Source: Isoetes taiwanensis
Taxonomy: Eukaryota > Streptophyta > Lycopodiopsida > Isoetales > Isoetaceae
DNA length: 64,000 bases
Assembly (NCBI GenBank): GCA_021234155.1
Contig: JAJEKV010000216.1
Span: forward strand, 746,001 to 810,000
Direction of reading: 5' to 3'
The notes under the pieces were generated by a model that saw only the letters and a program-made list of their open reading frames with translations, had not been told where the DNA came from and searched no databases. Every line of letters begins with the position of its first letter. Position 1 is the stretch's first letter. A program made the translations under genes and the position numbers. Below are positions 1 through 10,697 of the stretch, piece by piece.

Positions 1-456
1 TCAACCCGCATGGTCCCGGCTACAAGGTATGGATCGGGCCGATGCATCCTTTTGGCGCCCTATCCCAACGCATGGCCTCCCCTAAACAAAGGGCATTTCA
101 TCTTGGTTCCGGTTGGCTCTATGGTCGAGATATGGGAGCATCGCATACACCACATCTTTCGGGGCATTTATTCATTCTGCATACAGTGTTATTAAAGGCC
201 AGAGAAAAAGATATTGACGACCTACGAAAGTGTTCTTCGGTGACTTAACTGGTGGAACGATCCGATTCAAGATCTTGAATTGATTCTTATCATTAGTCTC
301 CTATTCGAGTAAGTACATTATGCTCCAGGCTCGTGCTCCTGTGGCATCTATGTGTGCTTACACAGTTAGATGAGACATGTAAATTTTGTACTTTTTTCTC
401 TGATTAATAAACTTTTTGGCTTTCGTCCTTCAAAAAAAAAAAAAAAAAAAAAAAAA
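1..456 (+). mobile_element. 3' end of a LINE-type retroposon with poly(A) tail
   Basis: Seen: the sequence ends in a TTAATAAA-like signal, then CGTCCTTCAA and a run of about 23 A (433-455). The same terminal motif (CCTTCAA followed by A) closes the minus-strand LINE at 5744-6327 and the retroposon at 39279-40527, so the three appear to share a 3' end recognised by one reverse transcriptase family. No diagnostic LINE domain remains in the short open frames here, and the 5' part lies outside the window, so a target-site duplication cannot be tested. It could instead be a retroposed transcript. Confidence 0.6.
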
Positions 457-2620
457 AGAAGAAGGACCAAAAAACAAAAAAAGTGAACCATTCATAAGCA
501 TATGAGAATAATGATGTATTTAGCAAAATTTCAACAATTAATAGCTACAAGAAATTTATAATAGTGGCCTTGCCCGCTGCAAACATTTATTTGGTTCTAT
601 ACTTGTGGGATTGGATCCCACTCTTCACATTCAATGTTTCATAGTGTAATGCTTACTTAGTGACAACTTGTGTCAGCTCAAACAATTTGGTCATCACAAG
701 GATTGTATTGTTTCCTTTAGGCTTGTTAATTTTGCACAAAGTGGAAACGTTATTTAAGAGCACAAGGTCAATCTTAAATGTTCTCTAATAACTCCTAAAA
801 AGAACAATGTATTATTTGTGATGCCTCCCGAACTCATATAATGCTCCCATAATGTAAAAGAGAGAAATACCCTTCTCAATGACAACTATCATTAAAAATG
901 CACTTTGTCTAACTCAAACCACCTTATGGCCAAGTGTTTGAGCGATGGACACAAAGGTGTCGTTGGCCTATTCCTTCTCTGGGACATCCTATACTACGGA
1001 AGCATATCTACATGTTAGCATACAACAATAAATACATATAAGTAATATGCCACGACGAAGGGTAGCTCCTCCATTAACTCTCATCTAAATCACATGCCCT
1101 CACATATGGATACCTCCATGCCACAATGGTTCAAAGGTAAGCAGGTAAAGATAGTCAATAGCAAACATATAGACCAAGGTTTGAAAACATAAACTAGACA
1201 TCCATTTAGTTATGCCATTTAGAGACTGGAAGCAAGTCTACCCGAGATATACATTAAGGTGAAGTATATGCTCTGCCCGACAATAAGACACCTAATTACT
1301 ATATCAAATACGTAAGCATATTTCAAGATAATGCGACACAACCATAAGCTATTTATCATACCAAAAATAGCAGAAATACAAAGATACAACTAGGTTGTTG
1401 TATCATATAGGATCTAGTCATATCTCTGCTCATTTTAAGGACAAGATAAGAAAAATAATAAACCTATGGGACCCTTGTTTTCCTCATCGAATGAATACGC
1501 ATTTTTGCTTGTTCTGTTTATTTCGACCGATAAAATAATGAAGCTCGTTTCCTGTTGTTCTAGATATTGGCTTGGCCAGATAGCTTTTTTTGTGGTTGAC
1601 ATGTTAAGAGTGTTCTTAAAGAAAAGAATCAATCTTGTATAGGTCCAAATCATTCACCTCAGGATATTCGTTCTCCATGTTATCATCTAGTGTACCACCA
1701 GCCTTCTTGGAGGCTCCGTTGGGTGAATTGGGGCGTGCTTTACCTTGTAAATTTCTCTCTAGAGCCAGATTCTTTTGCTCTATATCTAGAACTTAGCCAT
1801 GGAAGCTCGAGGACAATAAATTCCAAGTATGATTCTTTCCGTGGACGGACTAAATGAGGCGATAAGCAACACCTTTGTGGGTAAATATTTCAAGCTCAGA
1901 TCTAGAAAAACCAAATTCACGAGGAGAAATTGTTTGACCGCAACATTTCGACAATGGCTTATATTTTAGATGTAAATGCCAATATTCTTACCGATTTCGA
2001 GAAACATGTGGGGGTCAAAGATTGTTTCTCACCGCAATGTGGCATCTGTTCCGCAGATAAGTGCACTTTGGATTGAGCAGCAATGGCACAACTCGATTTC
2101 CGGTGAGGCCTGGAGCTGAATGCAAATTTACTCCTCACTTTCCAGATCCCTCGGATCAGTCTTGAGTCGGTCTGATGATCCGGGCAAGGCAATCGAGTTG
2201 CAACGGCCGCTTCTTCCCTAATTGGGTGCTTCATCATGGGGGCTTTTGCCAACTTGCCTCCCGGCCCTTGCACTGCATGGGTACTAATGCATACTTTGCA
2301 TATACTGATTCTTGTGGTTCCATGGGTCCGGCAATATTTCCTACAAAATGCACTTTCGCCATTTTCATTGAGGGATTCATCTTCTGTTTCTTTTTTGCCT
2401 TGGGTCTTCGAACTAAACTCGCGCAAATGATCCCTAAACCTGTTAGAACTTCAACCACGGAGGTATAGGGCTGTTTTGGCTTTTATTGGACTTCAATCTA
2501 GTGAAGGAGTTGATTTGATTAGATTTAGCTCATCTACTCTTGTTACCCCGGGCCGCTTGTCCCGCTAAATATAAGACATCGGTTGTTTATACGTGATACA
2601 TCCTCAATGGAACAATTACC
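457..2620. other. anonymous intergenic sequence
   Basis: No gene, RNA or element recognised. The first 1.2 kb is AT-rich. From about 1680 to 2470 composition is more balanced and a 155-codon minus-strand frame (1959-2426) is open, but it has low-complexity character, overlaps other open frames and matches no family I know. Confidence 0.4.
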
Positions 2621-2839
2621 TTAATGCGGGAGGCATAGTATCATCAGAACTTCTGTGCTTGGACAATTAAAGATATGCTCAATACTTTCAGAGTCATTAC
2701 AATTTAGGGAGGCGTTTGGAGAAATTGTGGAATCGGTATTAGAATTAGGATTATGAATATTGGCATGCATATGATGTCTGAAGAAAGTTTCCTTATTAGA
2801 GGGTCCTCTGACGCTTCTGGATGGCATAAATGACGCCAT
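2621..2839 (-). pseudogene. LINE C-terminal zinc-knuckle fragment
   Basis: The minus-strand frame contains FFRHHMHAN followed downstream by C-x-DSESIEHIFNCP. This is the layout of the zinc-binding domain after the reverse transcriptase of plant LINEs (zf-RVT type; compare CxxC...ESIEHCFFxC in the LINE at 5744-6327). A short Asn/Ser-rich stretch between the two halves suggests a small insertion or decay. No upstream reverse transcriptase was found, so this is a degenerate fragment. Identification rests on one motif. Confidence 0.45.
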
Positions 2840-3000
2840 TTTTTAGCCCTAAATAATAGCTAATTAACGGGTGTAACTGAATTTTTAAATTTTATTTTAG
2901 CACTAAATCCCACCCATGGGATCCTAAACCATCGAACCTTTCTTCCTTTCCTTCTTTCTTGGAGTTTTTGGATCGGATTCGTAAAACATAGCTACTCCCC

Positions 3001-3314
3001 ATCGAGATCCCCCGTACTCTACTTGGTTAATCGACCGGATCAAATTGTTATGCCTCAGATCGCGCTCCTACAGCTAGTAATTATCGAAATCGTTATTTGT
3101 ACCATTCTAAACAGCCAATTGCCGGTCATTAGATTCAACAAAAGCCCCAATCGAGATCCCATTTCCGCTTTGGTTGGGCGGATTAAATTGTTGTGATTGT
3201 GCTGCTTCCACGGCAAGTAATTATCGAATTCGATTATTTGTACCATTCTAAACAATCGATTGCCGGTCAACCGAGATCCCATTATCCCGCTTTGGTAAAG
3301 AGCCGGATCAAATT
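3001..3314. repeat. tandem duplication, about 2.4 units of 120-150 bp
   Basis: ATCGAGATCCC opens unit 1 at 3001 and unit 2 at 3150, and ACCGAGATCCC opens a partial unit 3 at 3269. Each unit carries GGATCAAATTG or a variant. Units 1 and 2 also share TAATTATCGAA...TTTGTACCATTCTAAACA and TTGCCGGTCA. Unit lengths differ by an internal indel of about 25 bp. Confidence 0.8.
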
Positions 3315-3630
3315 GCTCGGTGAACAATTTCTCGGACTAAAGAAAAGTTGTTCTAGTGGTAAGCATCTAATCTTTGTTGACAAATCTTTAGGAATGGTAA
3401 ATAATGTGGAAATAGTTTCATTCTATTATATTTCATCATTCTATATTGAGGACAAAGGTTAATGTAGTGTGTGGAGGATTGCATTCGATCTTGCTTTGAT
3501 TCATCTCTTTATTAGTGTGATATTTCAAGCTAGAATTTTTGGGCTTGGCATTAGCGGAAAGTACAAACAAGTATGATAATATTTGGTCGCAAGTTCAAGT
3601 TAGTTGATGCTAATGAGTTAAGCATTTGGT

Positions 3631-4063
3631 ACTATGTTTGCAGATACAATCGGTTAGCAAATTATGCTAACAAAGTTATATTGGTACTATGTTTCGCAGG
3701 CAGTACTTACTAGTTAGTATGTGCTATGTACGAGTTAGTGATTTCGTTCTATGTTTGCAGGCAACATTTGCTAGTAGCAGGTTACATTAGCAACTTAAAT
3801 TTTGTGCTACACTTTTGCAGCTCAAATTGTTATTAGCGGTTGCTAAGAAGATGAAGTTCGGTTACTAAGTTAGAAAGAGTTAGCTGCTATTTAGCATGAC
3901 ATGCTAATCATTTGCTATTTTGCAGACAGTAGGCTCAAGTTCATTGGTGTTGATGGCAATTAGTAATTATTTGGAAAAAGTAGCAGTTCATTGCTAAGCT
4001 CTTAACGTTAGTACTATTCAGGATACTTAGTGCTATGATTTGGATTGGTTTAGTTTTTTGCAG
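3631..4063 (+). repeat. degenerate tandem array containing six splice-acceptor-like TTTGCAG motifs
   Basis: TATG-TTTGCAG-RCA or a close variant recurs with A at about 3636-3643, 3691-3699, 3753-3760, 3813-3820, 3918-3925 and 4055-4062. Between copies are TTAGCAA, GCTAGT and GGTTA words. The array ends 13 bases before the ATG of the RING-H2 reading frame. Each copy resembles a plant intron acceptor (pyrimidine-rich tract, then TGCAG), but the regular companion words suggest a decayed minisatellite. Confidence 0.5.
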
Positions 4064-4075
4064 ACACAATAAAGG

Positions 4076-5151
4076 ATGTTTGACATATCTGTGTTGCCTT
4101 CTGAGGGCATGACCTCTTCAGATATAAGAAAGGCATATGTGGTTGAAGATGAGATAAGCAAAATATTTGGTTGTGTAAAACTAGTGGGTACCAAGCAAAT
4201 TTATAAGTCTAGTCGAATGAATCCACTATTTGTGGATCAGTTTATGAACATCTACAGAAGATGTTACCAAAGAAGTGATGTTTGTGTTGGAAAGATTGGA
4301 AGTTTTTGCACGGGCATTCACTTTGCATGTGAGAGGACAAAAATTAATTGGCGGTCATTTGTGGTTAAAACGAAGAAAAATGTTACTGACTAAGGTTGAG
4401 AAAGAAGATGCGTATGAGTCCTTATTTCCTCATACAAACGTTGTTGGTTGTGTAATGGACTATTCTATCATCAACTCCTTGATTGCTGAGTTAGATAAGC
4501 AGAAGGATGACTTGAATGTTAGAGTTAAAAGTGCGGTCAGTGAAATGAAGGAAAAAAAAGGATGTTGTAGAAGAAGTGCAGCGATTTGAGGTGGATCCTG
4601 CAAAATAGCAAATTGAAGCAGCAAAGGCCAGGGTGTGAGCACTCGGTGTCATTACATTCTTGTCTCAATGCTGGTTTCCAAGGAAAATGAACTTTGAGGC
4701 GACAACAAAGATACAAGAGTATGGAGGAAATTCACAAAGGGGTAATTGCTAAAACCCTTTGCAATTACATAGTGCTCAATACTTTTTCTTTTGCGTTCAT
4801 CATTCTTTTTATTTTTAAACAGAGAAAGGGCGAAGAACATGGACTCCAAACAAGGCTGGAGAAGTTGAAAGAAATAGCTTCATCTCTAAGATGTCTGGAC
4901 TGCAACTCAACCTTGCATTTTTTGAACATCCAAAATGCTCTACCGTAGCATTTGCAAGATTACTAAGTTGTTCTTTCTGTACATATGCCTATAACCCATT
5001 TTGTGTCTCAACCATTATTGCACATTGCATGCACAGTTTTCATCCAATTTGCGCTTACATATGTTTCTCAAAGAGATCAACTTGCCCATCTTGTGAGAGC
5101 CAGATGCCTCATAATTGGTTCAGATCCATTGGACTGACAAGAGGGAGATGA
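4076..5151 (+). pseudogene. RING-H2 zinc-finger protein gene, broken or mis-spliced reading frame
   Basis: I do not recognise the N-terminal family. The frame opens with ATG at 4076 and runs about 100 codons. It then needs a +1 shift near 4385 to reach a helical, charged segment (4390-4560) and another shift near 4555 in an A8 run. The last part (4891-5151) holds a canonical RING-H2 pattern at 4969-5094: C-x2-C-x15-C-x-H-x2-H-x2-C-x10-C-x2-C, closed by WFRSIG. RING-H2 domains bind two zinc ions and usually act as E3 ubiquitin ligases. A spacer of roughly 80 bp near 4740-4820 may be an intron. Either this is a real multi-exon gene with indel errors or a decaying paralogue. The zinc finger is firm; the overall model is not. 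Confidence 0.5.
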
Positions 5152-5729
5152 GAGTCACATATTCTTTGTACATTGCAAAATACAAATAACAGAGATTCTT
5201 CTTCTAAGATAAAGGACCTGGAGAAAGTTAAAATGTTCCTTCTTGGTACATATCCATTCTTCAACTTTAAATATTTGAGAAACCTTCTTTTTTTACCATT
5301 ACATTAACTGGAATCAAGGAGCGCCATACACCATAGAGATTTTTTTTTTAATATAACAAAATGACATATCACCTTTCCATCGCAGATATATACCTTCTAA
5401 AGTTTTGACTTTAAGATTGAAGTATTGTAGACATCCTCTTTCTTTAAAAATTCTAATCAAACTAGGCATGCATTTGTGCCCCGCTACCCCCCTTTTCGCT
5501 ACATTCGGCGTCATAGCCCAATAGGAAGGAGCAAAACAAAAGAAGTACCAGGAAATACACCTAATTGTGCAATCATAAGTATTGTTGAAATGTATACGCA
5601 CAATGATGAATATGCTTTTTTAGAGCTTTATAAAATGGTAAACCAGAAAAACAAAACAAACTATGTGATCCAATGCCAAGCCTCATAATTTAGATTCTAT
5701 GTGTTGCGTTCCAAAGAGATTGCTAAGCG
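5152..5729. other. anonymous sequence between RING-H2 gene and LINE
   Basis: AT-rich, with short open frames on both strands (for example 5314-5601 minus, 5476-5688 plus) that overlap each other and show no known domain. Probably the 3' flank of the RING-H2 gene. Confidence 0.3.
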
Positions 5730-5743
5730 GAACAATGCTATAT
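5730..5743. repeat. target-site duplication of LINE, 3' side
   Basis: GAACAATGCTATAT, identical to 6328-6341. It abuts the poly(T) (minus-strand poly(A)) of the LINE. Confidence 0.9.
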
Positions 5744-6327
5744 TTTTTTTGTTGAAGGACGCCGACTTTATTCAATCACAAAGTCAAATACAAGTATAAA
5801 TGCAGAGAGAGGAATAAAATCTCAATGGATAAGCGGAGACCCACCGAGTGAAGCAACCTGCCTAAGCATAAGAGTGCACATCCAAATACTCCTCAAAAAT
5901 CAATCGCCTCTTGCGAGGGGCAAGTGAAGAACAATGATACGACTTTACAATGTAACCTTGAGCTTCTTGGAGAACACGATTATCTGCCACATCCAGACCT
6001 TTGAAGATTACCAATCTTCGTCTTTTCCAGATAGTCCAAAGCAACCATCCTGCTGCTAGATGAAAAGCCCGGCCTTGTAACCGCCCGTGTACTTGGGTAA
6101 ATTGCCAAAAGCAGTTGTTGACTTGTTAGTGAAACCTGAAAAAGGGAAAACAACCAGTCCCATACCTGTCTAAGGTGTTCACACATGAAAAAGCAATGCT
6201 CAATGGTCTCAGATCCACGCTTGCATACTGGACACTGATTTGATATTCTAGGGTTAAACTTATGGACAAGCACATTAACCCGCATGACACACCTATGAAG
6301 AATCGCCACCAAAGAACTGCCACTAAA
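5744..6327 (-). mobile_element. 5'-truncated non-LTR retrotransposon (LINE)
   Basis: A 584-bp minus-strand insertion bounded by perfect 14-bp target-site duplications, with a poly(A) read as T8 at 5744-5750. Just before the tail is AATAAAGTCGGCGTCCTTCAAC, matching the LINE end at 1-456. The coding remnant carries the post-RT zinc domain (CPVCKRGSETIEHCFFMC, about 6180-6240). After a frame change comes the usual C-terminal segment with W-x-LWTIWKRR (about 6005-6050). Truncation before the reverse transcriptase is typical of target-primed insertion. The crisp duplication suggests a moderately recent event; the frame break may be mutation or assembly error. Confidence 0.9.
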
Positions 6328-6341
6328 GAACAATGCTATAT
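6328..6341. repeat. target-site duplication of LINE, 5' side
   Basis: GAACAATGCTATAT, identical to 5730-5743. Confidence 0.9.
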
Positions 6342-7949
6342 GTAATATTTTAACACAAGTTCTAGAAATTGTTCATAAATGGTCCTTTGAGGAGATTTGC
6401 AGGCGTCCTCGAAATCCTTGACTTCATTTTCTCGACAAATGCTTCTTTTCTTTGGGAGAGTGTCTCACCATTTGTTTGACCTATTATGCAACATGATATA
6501 TAGGACATGTTGAGAAAGCTTGATATATCATTGAGTTCAATTTTCTCCAAATCCAACCAGTTTGGAAACCAAATAATGATAATTCTTAGGTATGTTGGTT
6601 GACTCCATGCATCATTTTTTTGACTCTCCAGAGGCTCATGGCTAGGGGTTGCCTTGTTTGATGCCATGCCTTCAAGCTGCATATCTTTGAAGCATTGTAA
6701 AGCCTTTTGTCCTTGCCCATGCTCAGCCTTTTGTTCTTAGGTGTGTAGAATCCCCTGTCATAAACATAAGAACTTTGCCTTGGAGATGGAGTGCACAACT
6801 TTTGTCTAGCAGAAGGTGAATCTGCTATACTTATTATCTCGATTTTTCAGTCCTCCAGGTGTTATGGGAGATTTTGGACTGTGATTTTCTATGAAGGCAT
6901 CACGGGTTTAACATCAGAGGCATCTATAATGGTAGATAACTAATGGTAGCCCTACAAACTGGAAAAAGAATAAGAGCCATATTTAACTTTAAAGTTTCGG
7001 TAGCATCCCTTGCAGTATAAACACAATATCCCATTATCTGAAAAGTGTTCCTGTTCTTGTATTGCAGAAATATCCAGATAAAAAGACCAAGCATTGCCAT
7101 TAATCAAGCTGAAATAACCCATATCCGTTGCCAATTATCAAGAATATAGCACTTCAATTTGTGAGGTAGCAACACAAAATAGTCCTTTCTCGCTTGCTGC
7201 ACTAGATCTTCATCGACTTCTTCAGTGTGTTCCATGCCAATTCGGCTGGAGCAAGCACCAAATTTTCTAGTTGTTTCACCCGGAAACACACAAATTTCAA
7301 ATAGTATTGCAATTGGTTAAACATGATACCTCAATATATCCTTGGTTATCACAGTTAAGTTCATTCATAATCAATGCTGCACATTCGCTAGCTTGGTCTT
7401 CTAGAATCCTTAACTCGATTTGCAAAAGCACTCAAAGAAAAATGTTCTGGGAAAGCTATTTTCAGAACTTAGTTTGAACATAATTGTATAACAAAGTCCT
7501 AGCAAAACATTGTGCACACCAAATAGAAGAATTTTGTAAGAGTTACCTCCTTGACCTCTTATGTGGAAATTCTATCATCCAAGTCTTTGTCACATCTGGT
7601 CCACAATGGTCATATCATGCTCAAACACTGACGTGCTAACATTAACCTATCAGTATAGCAAAATTTTAAGCTTACAAGTCAAAGAATAGCTGCAACCAAG
7701 AATGGAAACCCTTGTCAGAAATCTGGAATAAAAAACTTTAAAGTTCTTCCTTTGTTATAAAACTCAAATTTGTTGTTCCTTTTCTTCGTGCAAGAGCATC
7801 AAATAAAAGTTCGCCAAATTCCTTAGAACTCTCTATGCCTGCATGAGGCAGTCAAAACCTGACTAGTTCAAGGTCAAAACTACCCACAAAAGAGGTCACA
7901 AATAAATCCATATTTTTTAATTGAGCTTACCTTTAACGTAAAAACATGT
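6342..7949 (-). other. anonymous region with minus-strand coding-like fragments
   Basis: Minus-strand frames at 6362-6682, 6586-6798 and 7104-7289 have protein-like composition: a basic Ser/Lys stretch ending in SRISRTP, YDRGFYTPKNKRLSMGK, and an acidic EEVDEDLVQQARKDY segment. They are separated by intron-sized non-coding DNA and could be exons of one decayed gene. I cannot name a family, and no start or terminal exon is clear. Confidence 0.25.
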
Positions 7950-8208
7950 CGCGGTTCTAGTCCATTCTAACAGATAGGCCAAGTCCCGCTAGGGAATTTG
8001 CCCCAGCTTGCATCAGATTGAGCTTCATCCCGCCTTGCCGGTTACGTTGAAACATCCGCGATCCGTAACGCTAGGTGACCGCTGATTCCCATAGGAACAA
8101 TAGGTTTGTAGCAGTCACAAGCATATCCTAGATATATTCTAGCATATACCTTAGATATGCCACAAACCCATATAAGCGAGGGTTTGCCCCTCTAGGGACA
8201 ACCCAAAA
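7950..8208 (+). repeat. dispersed repeat with two terminal hairpins, copy 1
   Basis: Related to 16835-16994 and 21605-21861, all in the same orientation. The conserved 3' part has CATATCCTAGATATAT (8122-8137) facing ATATACCTTAGATATG (8144-8159). Next comes GGGTTTGCCCC (8180-8190) facing GGGACAACCC (8195-8204), then a short A run. The upstream part (about 8010-8110) aligns more loosely with copy 3. A GGTTCTAGTCC at about 7954 resembles a pol III B box, so a SINE is possible, but no convincing A box is seen. Confidence 0.6.
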
Positions 8209-8508
8209 ATTAAACTCTCAATTATATATGTCTAGGTAATGGAGGTTAACGTTTGAACAACCAAAATCATTTTGTCACTAAATAGATTTTAATGCCTTTG
8301 CACATGTCGATATGAAAAGCGTGAGAATAAACACGTGGATTTGTGAGTTAACCGGTAAAAGTCGAGAGATAAGCTTACGAAATGACTAGCTTTAACTTAA
8401 ATAAGGGATGTTTTAGAGGTTTTTAGGCTAGAGCAAAATGTTCAATATCGGTGTGAATATATGAGACATTAAAAGGATATAAATGGATAATCAATCACAC
8501 AAGCAAGA

Positions 8509-9389
8509 TACAATGGTTTTGAGGAAGAGAGAGGGGTAGCCGACCATAGGAACAATATCGGACTACCCCATAGAAAGAATGTGCATAGGCAACATAGAAG
8601 GGCATTGGCGACAACTTCTCACCGGGATAAAAAACCCCGCCCTTTCGGGTTTTCGAGGAAAACCCTAATGAGAAATGGTCGCCAACAACCTTGAATGTGA
8701 TGCCTGAAACCGAAGAAGATGGAGGGACGGCGAACCCAAAGGGAACAGGACCCCAGAGGACGGCAGAAGCCCCGAATGTGTCGCCTGGAGAACGGAAAAG
8801 ATGATGTCTTGGCCGGCACGACCCCATAAGATGGCTGGGCCGGAGAGACGAAGGAGACATGTCGATGGCGAAAGTCGAGAAAGCAGGATCCCTACCCGAC
8901 CGCCAAAAAGAACCTGCGAAAGAACTCAAAAAGAACCCCCAAAAAATACCCGTAAATGGTTAGAAGGAACTAACATGCATGGCATGGACAAGGTAAGCCG
9001 CACCCCAACCCCCGCAGAGAAGAACAAATTAGAACACCAAAATCCGTGATCCCCGAAGGAAAAAAAGCATCACCCGTGGTGGAAAACAAGTATGCATCAC
9101 CCTCAAGGTGGAAGAAAATAGCATCACCCTCAAGGTGGAAAAATAGCATCACCCTCAAGGTGGACAAAAATAGCATCACCCTCAAGGTGGAAAAAATAGC
9201 ATCACCCTCAAGGAAAAAAAAAAAAAATAGCATCACCCCTCAAGGTGGAAATAATTAGCATCACCCTCAAGGTGGAAATAAAACAACATATGAAAAGTGA
9301 CATGATAGTAGCGAAAAACATTATTATAGCAAAGGCCAAGTGAACAACATGAAAAGACGCGGTCCCCCGGAAAGCAGGCGGAAGGGGGG
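8509..9389 (-). repeat. 3' terminal region of the DIRS-like element
   Basis: Shares its outer end and several blocks with 56013-56655: TACAATGGT at the border, then GGGGTAG...CTACCCC (8533-8569), then a 59-bp folded block (8616-8674) with TTCTCA...TGAGAA arms around AAAACCC/GGGTTTT-type words. The minus-strand translation of the block keeps FLENPKG in both copies. Outside these blocks the two diverge. This is the part lying beyond the internal A2 repeat. Confidence 0.65.
9067..9286. repeat. minisatellite, about 8 units of 25-30 bp
   Basis: Unit GCATCACCCTCAAGGTGGAA plus a variable A-rich linker with ATA. Copies begin near 9067 (divergent), 9094, 9119, 9145, 9172, 9198, 9229 and 9258. Each has CACC facing GGTG. 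One unit has lost GGTGG and gained an A14 run. The array is inside the 3' terminal region of the DIRS-like element; the 56-kb relative has a different duplication in the equivalent position. Confidence 0.85.
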
Positions 9390-9516
9390 AAGCTCGAGGA
9401 GAAGGAAGGAAGCTGCTGTGAGAAGACGCCGATAACCGGTCTTTGAAGGGAAAGAGCCCTATATAGGCTCGTCCCTCCCCAGAACGGCGATCCGATGGTT
9501 CTGGATCGATCGCGAT
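9390..9516 (-). repeat. internal terminal repeat A2 of the DIRS-like element
   Basis: About 127 bp similar to 14934-15060 in direct orientation. Both contain GAAGGAAGGAAGCTGC, GAGAAGACGCCGAT, AAAGAGCCCTATATAG and GGCTCGTCCCTCCCCAGAA. Both end in CGATCCGATGG followed by the inverted GGATCG. Similarity stops abruptly on both sides, which is why a plain LTR does not fit. Confidence 0.8.
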
Positions 9517-9599
9517 TCAGGAAGGGACTCATAATAGACACAAAACCGCCGACTACCGTGAGAACTTCCTAACTACAAGCCCAACCGCCCTGAAACCTC

Positions 9600-10450
9600 C
9601 AAATGTTGAGGCGGGTCACGGCTAACGTGAGCGAGAGTGAGAAGACGAAGAACCCACGCACCGTGGAGTCCGAGGCTGTATCATCTGCGGAACCCCTCAC
9701 GGATGCGAACCGGCCCGGCCGTCGGCGAGCGTAATCGCGTCCCATAAAGAGATCGGTCCAAGCCTATAGCCAAAGGCAATCCCTCCACCCCAAGCTGTGA
9801 ACAGGATAAAGGATAAAGAAGAGGGAGAGGGGCTTAAAGAGGCCCGGCCTCGGTCGGAGGATCGAGGAGATGGTAAGAACCGAGGAGATCAAACGCTGAA
9901 GAATAGTGGCCGGGAAGATAGCGGCGAGGTCAAATCCGCTAAAGAAACCGTGATGACCACGGGCAAGTGGATCGCTTTTGGAGCGGATAAAAATGTCGAC
10001 ATGAGATAACGAAAGAAAGATCATGCCAGCTTAAGAGCTTAGGGCCTCCCGTGAGATGCAAAAAGCCGCAAAAGAAAGGGATGAGGGCGGAGACGGCCAA
10101 AAGAAGGGAAAGCATGGGCGGTGGCGCAAAATGGAGAACAATAGAGCGAACATGTTGAGGCATGAGGGGAGAAAAGTGCGAGGGGACGAAGCTCTCCACG
10201 AGAAGTAGATGGTGACGAGCCAAGGATCGGTGAAAGGAAGAACAAATGGGAGGGCGGGGTTGAAAACTTGATGAAAAAAGGATATTGCGCCAGAGGTCAA
10301 GTAATGGACGAGGGCGACAGATGAGAATAATGAAGAGTGGCAAAAGGCAAGAACAACAAAGGGGAAGCCGGAGATAAGAAACGGCATGGGAGGCGACACC
10401 AAACAACAAAGTGGCGAACAAAGCCATGTATGTCGCTAAGAGTCGAGGGG
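9600..10450 (-). pseudogene. tyrosine recombinase remnant of the DIRS-like element
   Basis: Minus-strand frames downstream of the RNase H carry decayed pieces of a phage-type recombinase. There is a hydrophobic N-terminal SAM-like segment (about 10280-10440). Next is a helix ending in LSWHDLSF (about 10030-10060). Then comes DIFIRSKSDPLARGHH (9950-9997), which matches the I-x-RSK-T/S-D beta-strand motif after the first catalytic Arg of DIRS/Ngaro recombinases. The later H-x-x-R and Tyr motifs are not convincingly preserved. At least three frame changes are needed. In live elements the enzyme inserts the circular cDNA by strand exchange. Confidence 0.55.
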
Positions 10451-10697
10451 CGGGCGAAACACCAACCAAGAAAGTCGAGGAACAAAGGGAACTCCCCGAG
10501 GAGCAAGTAATCGAGGCACCGCCACAACAACAACATATAACCCATGTTAAATTCAATCAAATTGACAACGAAAAACATAAAGAGTTGACATGGCGCCGAC
10601 ACCCCCAAAAGGTGCCGACAACTGGGGCAATAAAGCCAATGAAAATGCATCAAAAAACATAAAGTCTTGAATAAAAAAAGCCCACGCCGACCCGTCC

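Noticed and set aside
9067-9286. Regularly spaced repeats resembling a CRISPR array
   Set aside because: Spacers are 5-10 bases of A-rich linker, not unique 30-mers, and the context is a plant transposon; it is a minisatellite.
8509-9516. Interpretation as an ordinary LTR of a 6.5-kb LTR retrotransposon
   Set aside because: The 5' side carries only about 127 bp of it, integrase is absent and a recombinase-like sequence is present.
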